The notes under the pieces were generated by a model. That model saw only the letters and a program-made list of their open reading frames with translations, was not told the origin of the DNA and ran no database searches. Positions 6,073 through 13,801 of a stretch of 13,802 bases of DNA are shown piece after piece. A program made the translations under genes and the position numbers. Position 1 is the first letter of the stretch. The number at the start of each line of letters is the position of its first letter. This stretch comes from JAHEIJ01 sp040235565. GTDB taxonomy: Bacteria > Pseudomonadota > Gammaproteobacteria > UBA6429 > Thiohalophilaceae. The DNA lies in contig JBECLA010000012.1 of the NCBI GenBank assembly GCA_040235565.1, positions 1-13,802 of the forward strand, read 5' to 3'.

Positions 6073-8079
6073 TCAGTAGCCAAGCAATGAGCCAACCTGA
6101 TACACCACAAAACTGGCAAGCCATGCCAGTACCAAACCTATCCCCATCGACAATAAAGTAATTCGCCAGGAGCGGGATTCACTGCGAATGGCCGCAACCG
6201 TGGCAACACAGGGGCTGTAGATGAGGGTGAAAACCATAAAGCTCAGGCCCTGCAAGGGAGAGAGTTGAGCATTGATGGTTGCTGCCAGGTTGGCGCTACC
6301 ATAAATCACCGCCAGGGCACCGATCAGGATCTCTTTGGCAATAAAGCCGAAAAACAAGGCCACGGTTTCTGCCCATTGAATACCCAGTGGCTCAAACAGT
6401 GGCGCCAGAAACAGACCAATGCCGCCGGCCAGGGTATCCATGCTGCCGGGTTGTACCGTCGTCGGGGTATGGGTAAGAAACCAGATGACCATCACGCCGA
6501 GGACGATCAAGGTTGCAGCACGATACAGGAAGCCACGTATTTCCTGCCAGGCACGTAGAACCACGGTGCGTGCCAGGGGAAGGCGGTAGGGTGGCAGTTC
6601 CATAATGAAGGGTTCGGCGGCGCCGAACCGGAACGGCCGTAATAACAGTCCGATCAGAATGATGGTGAAAAAACTCAACAGATAAAGACTGAAAACGACC
6701 CACGGTGCGATCGTCGCGGAGAACAAAATCGCGGACAGAAACAGGAACACCTGCAGGCGTGCGCTGCATAAGGTAAAGGGGACCAACAGCATGGCAAGCA
6801 GGCGGTTGTGGCGGCTTGACAAAATTCGGGTCCCCATCACGGCCGGGACATTACAGCCATAGCCCAGCAGCAAGCTGATAAAGGCTTTGCCATCGAGACG
6901 CAACAGATGCATGAGCCGGTCCATCAGGAATGCGGCGCGTGCCATATAGCCACTGTCTTCAATGATCGACAGGAACAGGAAAAACAACATAATGATGGGG
7001 ACAAAACTCAGAACTACGCCCAGCCCGGCAAGCAGACCGTCCAGCAAAAAACTTTGCGCCAGTTGGGGTAACGCCTGAATGAATGCTGTGTCACGTAAGC
7101 CGTTATCAATGGTTTCGAAGAATCCCGCGAGGATTTCCTGTAACGGTGTCCCAATGCTGAAGACACCCTGGAACAGGATTAACATGATAAACAGAAACAG
7201 CGGCAAGCCGAGATAGCGATGCATCAGAAACCGGTCCAGTCGCGCTGTCAGATCTTTAGGCAGTTGCGGTGGCGTTCGCACGGCTTCCTGAACCAGACCA
7301 CGCACTGCATTAAACCGGCATTGGGCGCAGGTCGTTGGCAGGTCAAAGGGCAAATGCTGTTCCACATGCTGGCGGCTGGCAACTGCTTCCCCGAGCAGAG
7401 GCGTCAGGGAGGGAAAACGATCCACTACCCGTGTTGCTGATTCGCCGCCTTCCATCAGACGGATAGCAATAAAGGTCTGATCTGAATCGGCGGGTAGCTG
7501 GTGTTCCACTTTACGCGCCAGATCACTGATGGCTTCTTCCAGCACCGGTGGAAAGGAGATGTGTGGTGGATGTTCGACGGTTTCTTGCTCGAGCACGGAC
7601 AGCAGGGTGTGTTTCAGGTTGGTCAGGCCTTCACTGGTTCGGGCAACCATCGGCAGAACGGGGATCCCCAGATGTTCGGAAAAGGCATCGAAATCGATAT
7701 CGATCCCTTTGGCCCGCACTTCATCCATCATATTCACCACCACCACCATGGGCAGACCACTCATTGCCAGTTGCAAAGTCAGCCCCAGTCCGCGGTAAAG
7801 ATTACCGCCATCGACGATGTTGATAATGGCATCCGGCGGTGAATTCAGCAGGTAATCACGGCTAATCCGTTCTTCCAGAGTGGTTGCGGTGAGGGAATAG
7901 GCACCGGGGAGGTCCTCAAGCAGTACCTGGTGGGTATCCAGCTGGAAATGGCCACTCTTTTTGGCCACCGTGACCCCGGGCCAGTTACCCACGGTCTGGT
8001 TTGCCCCCGTGAGTCGATTAAACAGGGTAGTTTTACCGGTATTGGGTGCAGCACAAATGGCAACCGTAAAATCAGTCAT
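6073..8079 (-). CDS. feoB: Ferrous iron transport protein B
   Basis: A 668-residue inner-membrane ferrous iron transporter with an N-terminal GTPase domain. Visible G-motifs are G1 APNTGKTT (11-18), the GVTV switch (35-38), G3 DLPG (56-59), G4 NMMD (116-119) and a G5-like ARTSEG. A helical region (about 175-285) leads into a polytopic domain with GYMARAAFLMDR and the hallmark YGCNVPAVMGTR (407-418), the cysteine-bearing putative iron path. Canonical FeoB has GNPNSGKT; here the first glycine and next Asn are both Ala (A10, A11), while the Asn of the PN pair (N13, potassium ligand in related GTPases) and the catalytic Lys are kept. E. coli FeoB is 773 residues, so this is a short form ending right after the last membrane helix. 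The start ATG at 8079 overlaps the feoA stop by 8 bp, so the two are translationally coupled. No feoC is seen downstream. Confidence 0.95.
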   Translation of the reverse strand: MTDFTVAICAAPNTGKTTLFNRLTGANQTVGNWPGVTVAKKSGHFQLDTHQVLLEDLPGAYSLTATTLEERISRDYLLNSPPDAIINIVDGGNLYRGLGLTLQLAMSGLPMVVVVNMMDEVRAKGIDIDFDAFSEHLGIPVLPMVARTSEGLTNLKHTLLSVLEQETVEHPPHISFPPVLEEAISDLARKVEHQLPADSDQTFIAIRLMEGGESATRVVDRFPSLTPLLGEAVASRQHVEQHLPFDLPTTCAQCRFNAVRGLVQEAVRTPPQLPKDLTARLDRFLMHRYLGLPLFLFIMLILFQGVFSIGTPLQEILAGFFETIDNGLRDTAFIQALPQLAQSFLLDGLLAGLGVVLSFVPIIMLFFLFLSIIEDSGYMARAAFLMDRLMHLLRLDGKAFISLLLGYGCNVPAVMGTRILSSRHNRLLAMLLVPFTLCSARLQVFLFLSAILFSATIAPWVVFSLYLLSFFTIILIGLLLRPFRFGAAEPFIMELPPYRLPLARTVVLRAWQEIRGFLYRAATLIVLGVMVIWFLTHTPTTVQPGSMDTLAGGIGLFLAPLFEPLGIQWAETVALFFGFIAKEILIGALAVIYGSANLAATINAQLSPLQGLSFMVFTLIYSPCVATVAAIRSESRSWRITLLSMGIGLVLAWLASFVVYQVGSLLGY

Positions 8080-8614
8080 GGTTTTCGATCGGTTGCAGAA
8101 TCAGGGACTCGGCCTCGGTTTGACCGAGTCGAATCGATCGATTCTCTTCGAGCAGCCGCAACTGGTAAGGCCGGGTGGCTTCAATCCGGATAAGATTTTT
8201 GAGATGCAGACCCAGGGTTTCGAGTTTACGTCGGGAGCGCGGATGAGCGGGCAAGACAAGCACTTGATAATGCTGCATGCCCGGTGGTGCGGCACTGAGC
8301 GGCAGGCTCAACAGTTCACAATCCAGGGCAAGAACATCCGTGTTACGCAGGGCGATTGACTGGCCACCGGCGATGGCCAGTTCCAGGGGGTTGCCCATGG
8401 GGCCAATGCGCATGATGGTGAATTCCACGCCGGGTAATATCCCCATCTGTAGCAGGCGATCCGCAATACGTTGATCCCCGCCGAGCGCATGTACACGATA
8501 GGTCTGGCCGGTGCGAAGTGGGATATGTCTTGCGTCGAGCATCTGGGGCAAACCGGGGTGGATCAGACCATCATTATCTGCGATCCGGCGTCGAGAGGTC
8601 ACGTTTTTTTTCAA
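8072..8614 (-). CDS. feoA: Tandem-domain FeoA protein
   Basis: A cytoplasmic SH3-like partner of FeoB. The usual FeoA is about 75 residues with one domain; this 180-residue protein carries two. Domain 1 (about 31-105) is typical: PLRTGQTYRVHALGG, RLLQMGILPGVEFTIMRIGPMGNPLELAIAGGQSIALR. Domain 2 (about 112-177) keeps the pattern (YQVLVLPAHPRSRRKLETLGLHLKNLIRIE..., IRLGQTEAESLIL) but lacks the central GP-rich segment, so it is more diverged. The residues before domain 1 are polar and basic (KKNVTSRRR). The start is uncertain: the longest frame begins at TTG 8614 without a clear Shine-Dalgarno, with GTG 8602 or ATG 8542 as alternatives. It is first in the feoAB operon. A lone ATTATC hexamer lies upstream at 8671-8676, but I see no convincing Fur box. 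Confidence 0.88.
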   Translation of the reverse strand: MKKNVTSRRRIADNDGLIHPGLPQMLDARHIPLRTGQTYRVHALGGDQRIADRLLQMGILPGVEFTIMRIGPMGNPLELAIAGGQSIALRNTDVLALDCELLSLPLSAAPPGMQHYQVLVLPAHPRSRRKLETLGLHLKNLIRIEATRPYQLRLLEENRSIRLGQTEAESLILQPIENHD

Positions 8615-8867
8615 CCGGACACACAGAGAAACATACCATATTAAAATGCAGGGTCATGCTGCAACGAGCAATTATCCATAGCCAGGGTGCAGGCGCGACG
8701 TAAATTTATTCTGGAATTGGTCATGTGAGTGTTTTACGCTAGCCGGAAGCGACCCCGGTCCCGCGTAATACATCCTGGGTGGAGAAAACAAAAAACACGG
8801 CAGTATCTTTTAAGCAAGACCTTCGCAGGGTCTCCTCGAAGATTAAGATTCAAGCAGGAAATTATCA
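8615..8867. other. Divergent feoA / pgi intergenic region
   Basis: Non-coding. The feo side must hold the feoAB promoter, but no strong sigma70 match stands out. On the pgi side an AGACC...GGTCT hairpin, which can compete with CTTCG...CGAAG, lies about 40 bp before the pgi start and is not followed by a T-run. No gene or RNA family is recognised. Confidence 0.4.
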
Positions 8868-10529
8868 ATGACTGTGATGAAAAATGGTAAAAGCTGGCAG
8901 GCATTAGCCGAACATTATACTGAGGTGGCGGGATTACATATGCGCGATATGTTTACTGCGGATCCCGGTCGCTTCGAGAAGTTTTCATTGCGATTCAACG
9001 ATATGTTGCTCGATTATTCCAAGAACCGGATTACGGAACAGACTATGGAAGTGTTGTACCGCCTGGTCGAGGAGGCAGATCTGCCTGGCTGGATTGAAAA
9101 GATGTTCGCCGGTGAAGCGATAAATCATACCGAGCACCGGGCGGTACTGCATGTGGCATTGCGGAACATGTCAGATCAGCCGATGTATGTCGATGGCCAG
9201 GATGTCATGCCGCAAATCAAGACCGAGCTGGAAAAAATGGAGACTCTGAGTGAGGCGATCCGAAGCCGCAAGTGGCGCGGAGTGACTGGCCAACCTATTA
9301 CCGATATTGTAAATATCGGTATTGGCGGGTCTGATCTCGGCCCGGTGATGGTTACGGAAGCGCTGAGACCTTACGGGGTACATGATTTACGGGTTCACTT
9401 TGTTTCCAATGTCGATGAGAACCATATTCTTGACACGCTCGAAAAGGTCCGGCCGGAGACCACGCTGTTTATTGTGGCGTCCAAAACCTTTACCACCCAG
9501 GAAACCATGCTCAATGCCAACACCGCCCGTTCCTGGTTTCTCAAAGCGATCGATGATGAATCAGCACTCAGAAAACACTTTGTTGCCGTCAGTGCCAATA
9601 TCGCAGCAGCTGAAAAATTTGGCATCGCCAAGGAGAACGTCTTTGCCATGTGGGACTGGGTCGGAGGCCGTTACTCCCTGTGGTCGGCAATTGGTCTGTC
9701 GATCGCTATATATATAGGTATGGAAAATTATCGGGCCTTGTTGCTCGGCGCCTATGAAATGGATGTGCATTTCCGCACCACGCCCTTTCCGCAGAACCTG
9801 CCCGTGACACTGGCATTACTGGGGGTCTGGTATAACAACTTCTTCCATGCCCAGACGCATGTGGTGCTGCCCTACGATCAGCATCTGCACCGGTTGCCTG
9901 CTTATCTGCAACAGGCTGATATGGAGAGTAACGGCAAGTATGTGGACCGGCAAGGCAGGGAAGTGGACTATACGACCGGTCCTGTGATCTTCGGTGAGAT
10001 TGGGATCTCCGCCCAGCATGCGTTTTATCAGTTACTCCACCAGGGAACCAAGCTGGTACCGGCTGATATTATTGCGCCCATCTCGGACTATCATTGTATT
10101 CAGGACCATCATCGCGCCTTGATGTCGAATGTGTTCGCCCAGGCGGAAGCCCTGATGAAGGGCAAGAGTGAAGAGGAAGCACGCAAAGAACTCGAACAGG
10201 CAGGGATGAATGCCGAACAACTCAAGCAATTACTGCCCTATAAAGTCTTTCAGGGTAACAAACCGACCAACACCATCCTGTTCGATACGCTTGATCCCAA
10301 AACGCTTGGATCGTTGATTGCCATGTATGAACACAAGATTTTTGTGCAAGGCGTCATCTGGAATATCAATTCCTTCGATCAATGGGGCGTTGAACTGGGC
10401 AAGCAGCTCGCATCGTACATTCTTGCTGAACTGGAAGATGATGACGCCGTCACCACGCACGACAGCTCCACCAATGGGCTGATCAATTATTACAAGTCAC
10501 ACCGCAAGCTTATGAGCAAGCAACACTGA
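8868..10529 (+). CDS. pgi: Glucose-6-phosphate isomerase
   Basis: A 553-residue cytoplasmic enzyme interconverting glucose 6-phosphate and fructose 6-phosphate, of full family length. Signatures seen in order are NIGIGGSDLGPVMVTEAL (sugar phosphate loop), VASKTFTTQETMLNA, WVGGRYSLWSAIGLSIA, LPAYLQQADMESNGK, GEIGISAQHAFYQLLHQGT (catalytic Glu), DHHRALMSNVFAQAEAL and WGVELGKQLA (active-site Lys). Most isomerases have GEPGTNGQHAFYQ where this has GEIGISAQHAFYQ, a mild substitution that keeps the Glu. ATG 8868 has AGGA nine bases upstream. It is transcribed alone, with a hairpin terminator 9 bp after the stop. It supplies fructose 6-phosphate for nucleotide-sugar synthesis, but there is no direct link to the glycosyltransferases upstream. 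Confidence 0.97.
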   Translation: MTVMKNGKSWQALAEHYTEVAGLHMRDMFTADPGRFEKFSLRFNDMLLDYSKNRITEQTMEVLYRLVEEADLPGWIEKMFAGEAINHTEHRAVLHVALRNMSDQPMYVDGQDVMPQIKTELEKMETLSEAIRSRKWRGVTGQPITDIVNIGIGGSDLGPVMVTEALRPYGVHDLRVHFVSNVDENHILDTLEKVRPETTLFIVASKTFTTQETMLNANTARSWFLKAIDDESALRKHFVAVSANIAAAEKFGIAKENVFAMWDWVGGRYSLWSAIGLSIAIYIGMENYRALLLGAYEMDVHFRTTPFPQNLPVTLALLGVWYNNFFHAQTHVVLPYDQHLHRLPAYLQQADMESNGKYVDRQGREVDYTTGPVIFGEIGISAQHAFYQLLHQGTKLVPADIIAPISDYHCIQDHHRALMSNVFAQAEALMKGKSEEEARKELEQAGMNAEQLKQLLPYKVFQGNKPTNTILFDTLDPKTLGSLIAMYEHKIFVQGVIWNINSFDQWGVELGKQLASYILAELEDDDAVTTHDSSTNGLINYYKSHRKLMSKQH

Positions 10530-10537
10530 TTGAATGG

Positions 10538-10565
10538 GGGCAGGTTGGTACCTGCCCGCTGTTGT
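10538..10565 (+). terminator. pgi terminator
   Basis: GGGCAGGT (10538-10545), loop TGGT, ACCTGCCC (10550-10557): a perfect 8-bp stem 9 bp after the pgi stop, followed by an interrupted T-rich tail (GCTGTTGTTT). It lies between convergent genes and may serve both, though there is no T-run on the minus side. Confidence 0.7.
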
Positions 10566-11372
10566 TTATTGATAGCGTGACCTGGCCTGTTCGTAATAAG
10601 GCATCATTTGCGGGATCAAGGCTTGCAGGGTCTTTTCGCGGTTTGCCGGTGCCGGGTGGGTACTGAGGAATTCCGGTGCACGGTTCTCACCCAGTTTGTT
10701 CATTTTTTGCCACAGAGTGACCGCGGCATGAGGGTCATAACCGGCCTTGGCGGCCAGTTCAATGCCGATTCGGTCCGCTTCGGCTTCCGAGGTACGACTG
10801 TTGGGTAGTTCTATCGCCAGCTTGGCGGCCACCGCCGCACCTGCCATGGCCGCACCCCGATTATCGTCTGATGCCGCACCCACCGCCAGCACACCCAGGG
10901 AGGTCGCCATGGCTACTGACATGCGCTCGGCCGTGTGGTTGGCCAAGGCATGCGAGATCTCATGCGCCATGACCTGTGCCAGTTCATCGTCGGTCGGCTT
11001 GAGTTTCTTGATCAGGCCCGTATAGATGGCCATTTTGCCGCCGGCCATGCACCAGGCATTCACCACCTCCGGGTCATCGATTACTTTGACGCTCCATTCC
11101 CATTGGCGTGTATCGGGGCGCATCTTGACGGCCTCGACAATGAGGCGGTCGGTAATGGTTTGTACTCGTTTGGTGACGACCGGATCATTATCAACTTTGC
11201 CCTGTTTCGCCAGGGGTTGCAGCATTTCAACATAGGCCTGTTTGGAAGCCGTGATCGCCTGCTGTTCGGACACCAGCATGAGTTGAGAGCGGCCGGTTGG
11301 ACTGGTGGCACATGCCATGATCAGACTGGCCAATGCAAGTAGCAAGGTTAATTGTTGAATATGTCGCTTCAT
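10566..11372 (-). CDS. M48 family zinc metalloprotease, lipoprotein
   Basis: A 268-residue periplasmic lipoprotein protease. A lipoprotein signal peptide (residues 1-20) ends in LIMAC, with Cys21 as the acylated residue, followed by the ATSPTGRSQLMLVSEQQ segment typical of M48 proteins in this group. The catalytic HEISH motif is at 137-141, and the third zinc ligand Glu is in SEAEADRIG (E198). A short glycine/alanine-rich stretch (about 165-185) contains hydrophobic residues but is probably part of the M48 fold. It resembles LoiP/YggG and the protease part of BepA; the short length and lack of TPR repeats favour the LoiP-like type, which degrades damaged outer-membrane-associated proteins. 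ATG 11372 has GAGG eight bases upstream. It is expressed alone from its own promoter at 11439-11466. Confidence in the family is high, in the exact orthologue low. Confidence 0.93.
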   Translation of the reverse strand: MKRHIQQLTLLLALASLIMACATSPTGRSQLMLVSEQQAITASKQAYVEMLQPLAKQGKVDNDPVVTKRVQTITDRLIVEAVKMRPDTRQWEWSVKVIDDPEVVNAWCMAGGKMAIYTGLIKKLKPTDDELAQVMAHEISHALANHTAERMSVAMATSLGVLAVGAASDDNRGAAMAGAAVAAKLAIELPNSRTSEAEADRIGIELAAKAGYDPHAAVTLWQKMNKLGENRAPEFLSTHPAPANREKTLQALIPQMMPYYEQARSRYQ

Positions 11373-11438
11373 AGTATGCCTCGGCTTGGAATGAGCGATT
11401 CGTCAGTGAATGGGTGTTTAATCGACACGCATCGTTAA

Positions 11439-11466
11439 AGTATACCGTGTTTGTGGCTACTGCGAA
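11439..11466 (-). promoter_or_regulatory. Promoter of the M48 protease gene
   Basis: On the minus strand a -35 TTCGCA (11461-11466) and a -10 TATACT (11439-11444) are separated by 16 bp. They match sigma70 at 4/6 and 5/6, about 66 bp before the start codon. Confidence 0.45.
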
Positions 11467-11482
11467 CCCGGCGGTGGGGAGT

Positions 11483-11505
11483 TCGAAAAGAACCCGCTTT
11501 TTCGA
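11483..11505. repeat. Imperfect inverted repeat between terminator and promoter
   Basis: TCGAAAAG at 11483-11490 pairs with CTTTTTCGA at 11497-11505 (one extra T), with a 6-bp loop. It lies upstream of the M48 promoter and just past the strong bidirectional terminator. It could be a decayed terminator or an operator. Confidence 0.3.
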
Positions 11506-11516
11506 CGTTCAAAAAT

Positions 11517-11558
11517 AAAAAAGCCGATCTCCCTGTTCGGTGAGAGACCGGCCTTTTT
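11517..11558. terminator. Strong bidirectional terminator
   Basis: An A-run and GCCG-ATCTC are paired with GAGAG-ACCGGC and a T-run: about a 10-bp stem with one mismatch around GTTC, with A-tract and T-tract on opposite sides so it works in either direction. On the minus strand it follows the second copy of the tRNA-Pro 3' end by about ten bases, as the original tRNA terminator would. Confidence 0.75.
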
Positions 11559-11567
11559 AGTTATCAT

Positions 11568-11584
11568 TTGGTCGGGGCGAGAGG
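11568..11584 (-). repeat. Duplicate of the tRNA-Pro 3' end (17 bp)
   Basis: The 17 bp here are identical to 11812-11828, the last 16 nt of tRNA-Pro plus one flanking base. Upstream on the minus strand there is no matching anticodon arm, D arm or CGGGGCG acceptor strand, so it is not a second tRNA gene. It could be an attachment-site remnant of an element integrated at the tRNA, or a repeat unit like those after E. coli tyrT. Confidence 0.7.
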
Positions 11585-11776
11585 GTGAAGCGGAAATAGA
11601 AAGAGTGACTTAATGTCACTCTTTCCCGCTGAGCGACCGGCCATGGAGGGCCGGGCAGGGGTGATTTTAAATTGCCGATGTAGCGCCAGGGATGGCGAAG
11701 TGGTAATTCTTACGAAGTGATGAATACACACTACCATTGGAAGGTGCCCGGAGGGCCGGGAATCCGCTCGCCCACA
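11585..11776. other. Unexplained segment bounded by tRNA 3' repeats
   Basis: No credible gene is present. It holds a long hairpin (11589-11630): AGCGG, an aaata bulge, an 11-bp perfect stem GAAAGAGTGAC, loop TTAAT, the complementary arm, then CCGCT. There is also an 11-bp direct repeat GGAGGGCCGGG at 11645-11655 and 11750-11760. Together with the tRNA terminator it makes up the roughly 227 bp between the two copies of the tRNA end. Confidence 0.5.
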
Positions 11777-11803
11777 TAAAAAACGCCTGCAAGGACAGGC
11801 GTC
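11777..11803 (-). terminator. tRNA-Pro terminator
   Basis: On the minus strand ACGCCTG, a 6-nt loop and CAGGCGT are followed by six T. The stem begins about ten bases after the CCA end of the tRNA. Confidence 0.85.
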
Positions 11804-11811
11804 GAAAAAAA

Positions 11812-11890
<79 letters not shown>

Positions 11891-11989
11891 CATTCTGTGA
11901 CTGAATGGAATCCCGGACGGAATTCCGGCGGTGACATCACGCCCGCCTGTTCAGCTGAACGCTATGACCTGAACTTTCCCGCGCGCCGC

Positions 11990-12958
11990 TTAGTAATTGC
12001 GGTTAACGGCGAACGCGGCGAGAGCAATGAGTGCGTCTTTGTAGTCAGACGCCGGGATACCACTCAGTGCCTCAATGGCCTTGTCGGCCTCGGTCTGTGC
12101 GCAGCGCGCAGTGTAGTCGATGGCTCCAGTGGATTCAATGGTTTCCAGGATCTGGTCGATGACCTGCAAGCCACCCTGTTCGATGGCCTGGCGAATGATC
12201 TTTGCCTGTTCCGGGCTGCCTTCCCGCATGGCATAAATCAGCGGGAGGGTGGGCTTGCCTTCGGCCAGATCATCGCCAATGTTCTTGCCCGTGGCATCAC
12301 TGTCGGAGGTATAGTCCAGGACATCATCGATGAGCTGAAAGGCGCAGCCCAGGTGCATACCATAGGCCGCCATGGCCTGTTGCTCGGCGTCAGGCCGGTT
12401 GCTGATCACCGCCCCGAGCCGGGCCGCGGATTCGAACAACTTGGCGGTTTTGTTGTGAATGACTTCCAGATAACGGGCTTCGGTGGTATCCGGATCATGG
12501 CAGTTGAGCAGTTGCAGCACCTCGCCTTCGGCAATGGTATTGGTGGCATCGGCCAGAATGTCCATCACCTGCATACTGCCGATTTCCACCATCATCTGGA
12601 AAGAACGCGAGTAGAGGAAATCCCCCACCAGCACGCTTGCCTCATTGCCCCACAGATTGTTGGCCGTGGCTTCGCCCCGACGCATTTGGGAGCTGTCCAC
12701 CACATCATCGTGCAGCAGGGTGGCGGTATGAATAAATTCAATAATTGCAGCCAAATCAATATGTTGGCTGCCCTGGTAACCAAAGGCGCGAGCGCACAGC
12801 AAGTGGATGACCGGGCGCAGGCGTTTACCGCCACTATTTATAATATAAGTGCCAATCTGGTTGATGAGCACAACCTCTGACCGCAGGCGGGTCTGGATAC
12901 AGGTGTTCACCTGCTCCATATCAGGGGCGATCAGCTTGTAAATGGCGTCAATATTCAT
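11990..12958 (-). CDS. ispB: Octaprenyl (polyprenyl) diphosphate synthase
   Basis: A 322-residue trans-prenyltransferase that elongates farnesyl diphosphate with isopentenyl diphosphate to make the ubiquinone side chain. The first aspartate-rich motif is LLHDDVVDSSQMRRG, the second is QLIDDVLDYTSD followed by GKNIGDDLAEGKPTLPL, and GGKRLRP lies near the N-terminus. Length and start (MNIDAIYKLIAPDM) match E. coli IspB at 323 residues. The open frame continues upstream to 13294 across rplU, but ATG 12958 agrees with the family and lies downstream of a good promoter; its Shine-Dalgarno is weak. Chain length (eight or nine units) cannot be read with certainty. The divergent rplU-rpmA neighbour is the usual arrangement in Gammaproteobacteria. 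Confidence 0.95.
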   Translation of the reverse strand: MNIDAIYKLIAPDMEQVNTCIQTRLRSEVVLINQIGTYIINSGGKRLRPVIHLLCARAFGYQGSQHIDLAAIIEFIHTATLLHDDVVDSSQMRRGEATANNLWGNEASVLVGDFLYSRSFQMMVEIGSMQVMDILADATNTIAEGEVLQLLNCHDPDTTEARYLEVIHNKTAKLFESAARLGAVISNRPDAEQQAMAAYGMHLGCAFQLIDDVLDYTSDSDATGKNIGDDLAEGKPTLPLIYAMREGSPEQAKIIRQAIEQGGLQVIDQILETIESTGAIDYTARCAQTEADKAIEALSGIPASDYKDALIALAAFAVNRNY

Positions 12959-12989
12959 CAGGATCGGGCCGTGACGGCAAAGGCAGTGC

Positions 12990-13018
12990 ATGCTAGGGGG
13001 CTGGTTCAGCCCTGTCAA
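12990..13018 (-). promoter_or_regulatory. ispB promoter
   Basis: On the minus strand a perfect TTGACA (13013-13018), a 17-bp spacer and TAGCAT (12990-12995, 4/6) lie 31 bp before the ispB start. Confidence 0.7.
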
Positions 13019-13058
13019 GAAAACCGGCTTAAGTGACTCAATTTTAGGTAAAAAGCCT

Positions 13059-13087
13059 TTGACCGGGGCGGGGTGAGGCGCTAAAAT
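13059..13087 (+). promoter_or_regulatory. rplU-rpmA promoter
   Basis: TTGACC (13059-13064), a G-rich 17-bp spacer and TAAAAT (13082-13087) form a near-consensus sigma70 promoter 64 bp before rplU, back to back with the ispB promoter. Confidence 0.75.
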
Positions 13088-13112
13088 TGCCGGCCTTTGA
13101 CGCCACAGAATG

Positions 13113-13129
13113 CCTGTCGGGACGACAGG
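13113..13129 (+). promoter_or_regulatory. Hairpin in the rplU leader
   Basis: CCTGTCG, GGA, CGACAGG: a perfect 7-bp stem with a 3-nt loop in the 5' untranslated region, 22 bp before the rplU start. It is followed by five A rather than T, so it is not a plus-strand terminator. It could be a ribosomal-protein autoregulatory site or an mRNA stabiliser. Confidence 0.4.
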
Positions 13130-13151
13130 AAAAATGCTTGGAGAAACAGAC

Positions 13152-13466
13152 ATGTACGCGGTAATCGAAACGGGCGGTAAACAGTACCGAGTGGAACAGG
13201 GCCAGCGCATCAAGGTTGAGAAACTCAACGCTGATGAAGGTGCGAAGGTGGATCTGGACAAGGTACTGCTGGTTGCCGATGGTGACGACATCAAGGTGGG
13301 TGCCCCCTATCTGGCCGGCGGCAAAGTGACCGCGACCGTGGCCAGTCACGGGCGTGGCAAGAAAATCCGGATCATCAAATTCCGTCGTCGCAAGCACTCT
13401 CGCAACACCCAGGGCCACCGCCAGGCCTACACGGAACTGGAAATCACCGGTATCAAGGCCGGTTAA
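13152..13466 (+). CDS. rplU: 50S ribosomal protein bL21
   Basis: A 104-residue large-subunit protein (E. coli 103) that binds 23S rRNA. Recognised by the start MYAVIETGGKQYRVEQGQ, the KVLLVADGDDIKVGAPY middle and the basic IIKFRRRKHSRNTQGHRQ segment near the C-terminus. The open frame extends to 13110, but ATG 13152 matches the family and has GGAG ten bases upstream. First gene of the rplU-rpmA operon, 25 bp before rpmA. Confidence 0.98.
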   Translation: MYAVIETGGKQYRVEQGQRIKVEKLNADEGAKVDLDKVLLVADGDDIKVGAPYLAGGKVTATVASHGRGKKIRIIKFRRRKHSRNTQGHRQAYTELEITGIKAG

Positions 13467-13491
13467 GGCAACAGGTTAAAGAGGTAAGACA

Positions 13492-13749
13492 ATGGCTCAT
13501 AAAAAAGCAGGTGGTAGTACTCGCAACGGTCGTGATTCCCAGTCTAAACGTCTGGGTGTGAAGCGTTTCGGCGGTCAGGCAGTCAGCGCCGGGAGCATTC
13601 TGGTACGGCAGCGTGGTACCCGCATTCATCCTGGTGTCAACGTGGCCAAGGGTGGGGATGACACCCTGTTTGCCAAGATCGACGGCACCGTGGTGTTTGA
13701 AGTCAAGGGCCCGAAAAAGCGCACCCAGGTGAGCGTGATTCCTGCCTGA
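13492..13749 (+). CDS. rpmA: 50S ribosomal protein bL27
   Basis: An 85-residue large-subunit protein whose N-terminal tail reaches the peptidyl transferase centre. The sequence MAHKKAGGSTRNGRDSQSKR is the standard proteobacterial N-terminus with no cleaved extension, and GSILVRQRGTRIHPGVNVAKG is the family signature. GAGG lies about nine bases before ATG. It ends the operon, since a strong terminator follows 25 bp later; in many relatives obgE comes next and may lie beyond the window. Confidence 0.98.
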   Translation: MAHKKAGGSTRNGRDSQSKRLGVKRFGGQAVSAGSILVRQRGTRIHPGVNVAKGGDDTLFAKIDGTVVFEVKGPKKRTQVSVIPA

Positions 13750-13774
13750 GACTGGCGCGGCCAACGGACTCACC

Positions 13775-13801
13775 AAACCCCGTCTTTATGACGGGGTTTT
13801 T
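13775..13801 (+). terminator. rplU-rpmA terminator
   Basis: AAACCCCGTC (13775-13784), loop TTTAT, GACGGGGTTT (13790-13799) plus more T: a perfect 10-bp GC-rich stem with a T-run, a classic intrinsic terminator at the window edge. Confidence 0.92.

Noticed and set aside
8671..8676. Possible Fur box upstream of feoA
   Set aside because: Only one ATTATC hexamer is present; the other hexamers of the 19-bp Fur site do not follow, so iron regulation cannot be claimed from sequence.
11585..11640. Second, complete tRNA gene ending at the duplicated 3' end
   Set aside because: No anticodon arm, D arm or complementary acceptor strand could be found upstream of the fragment.
12959..13294. N-terminal extension of ispB to a 434-residue protein
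   Set aside because: It would run through the ispB promoter, the rplU promoter and the start of rplU; family length and N-terminus fit ATG 12958.
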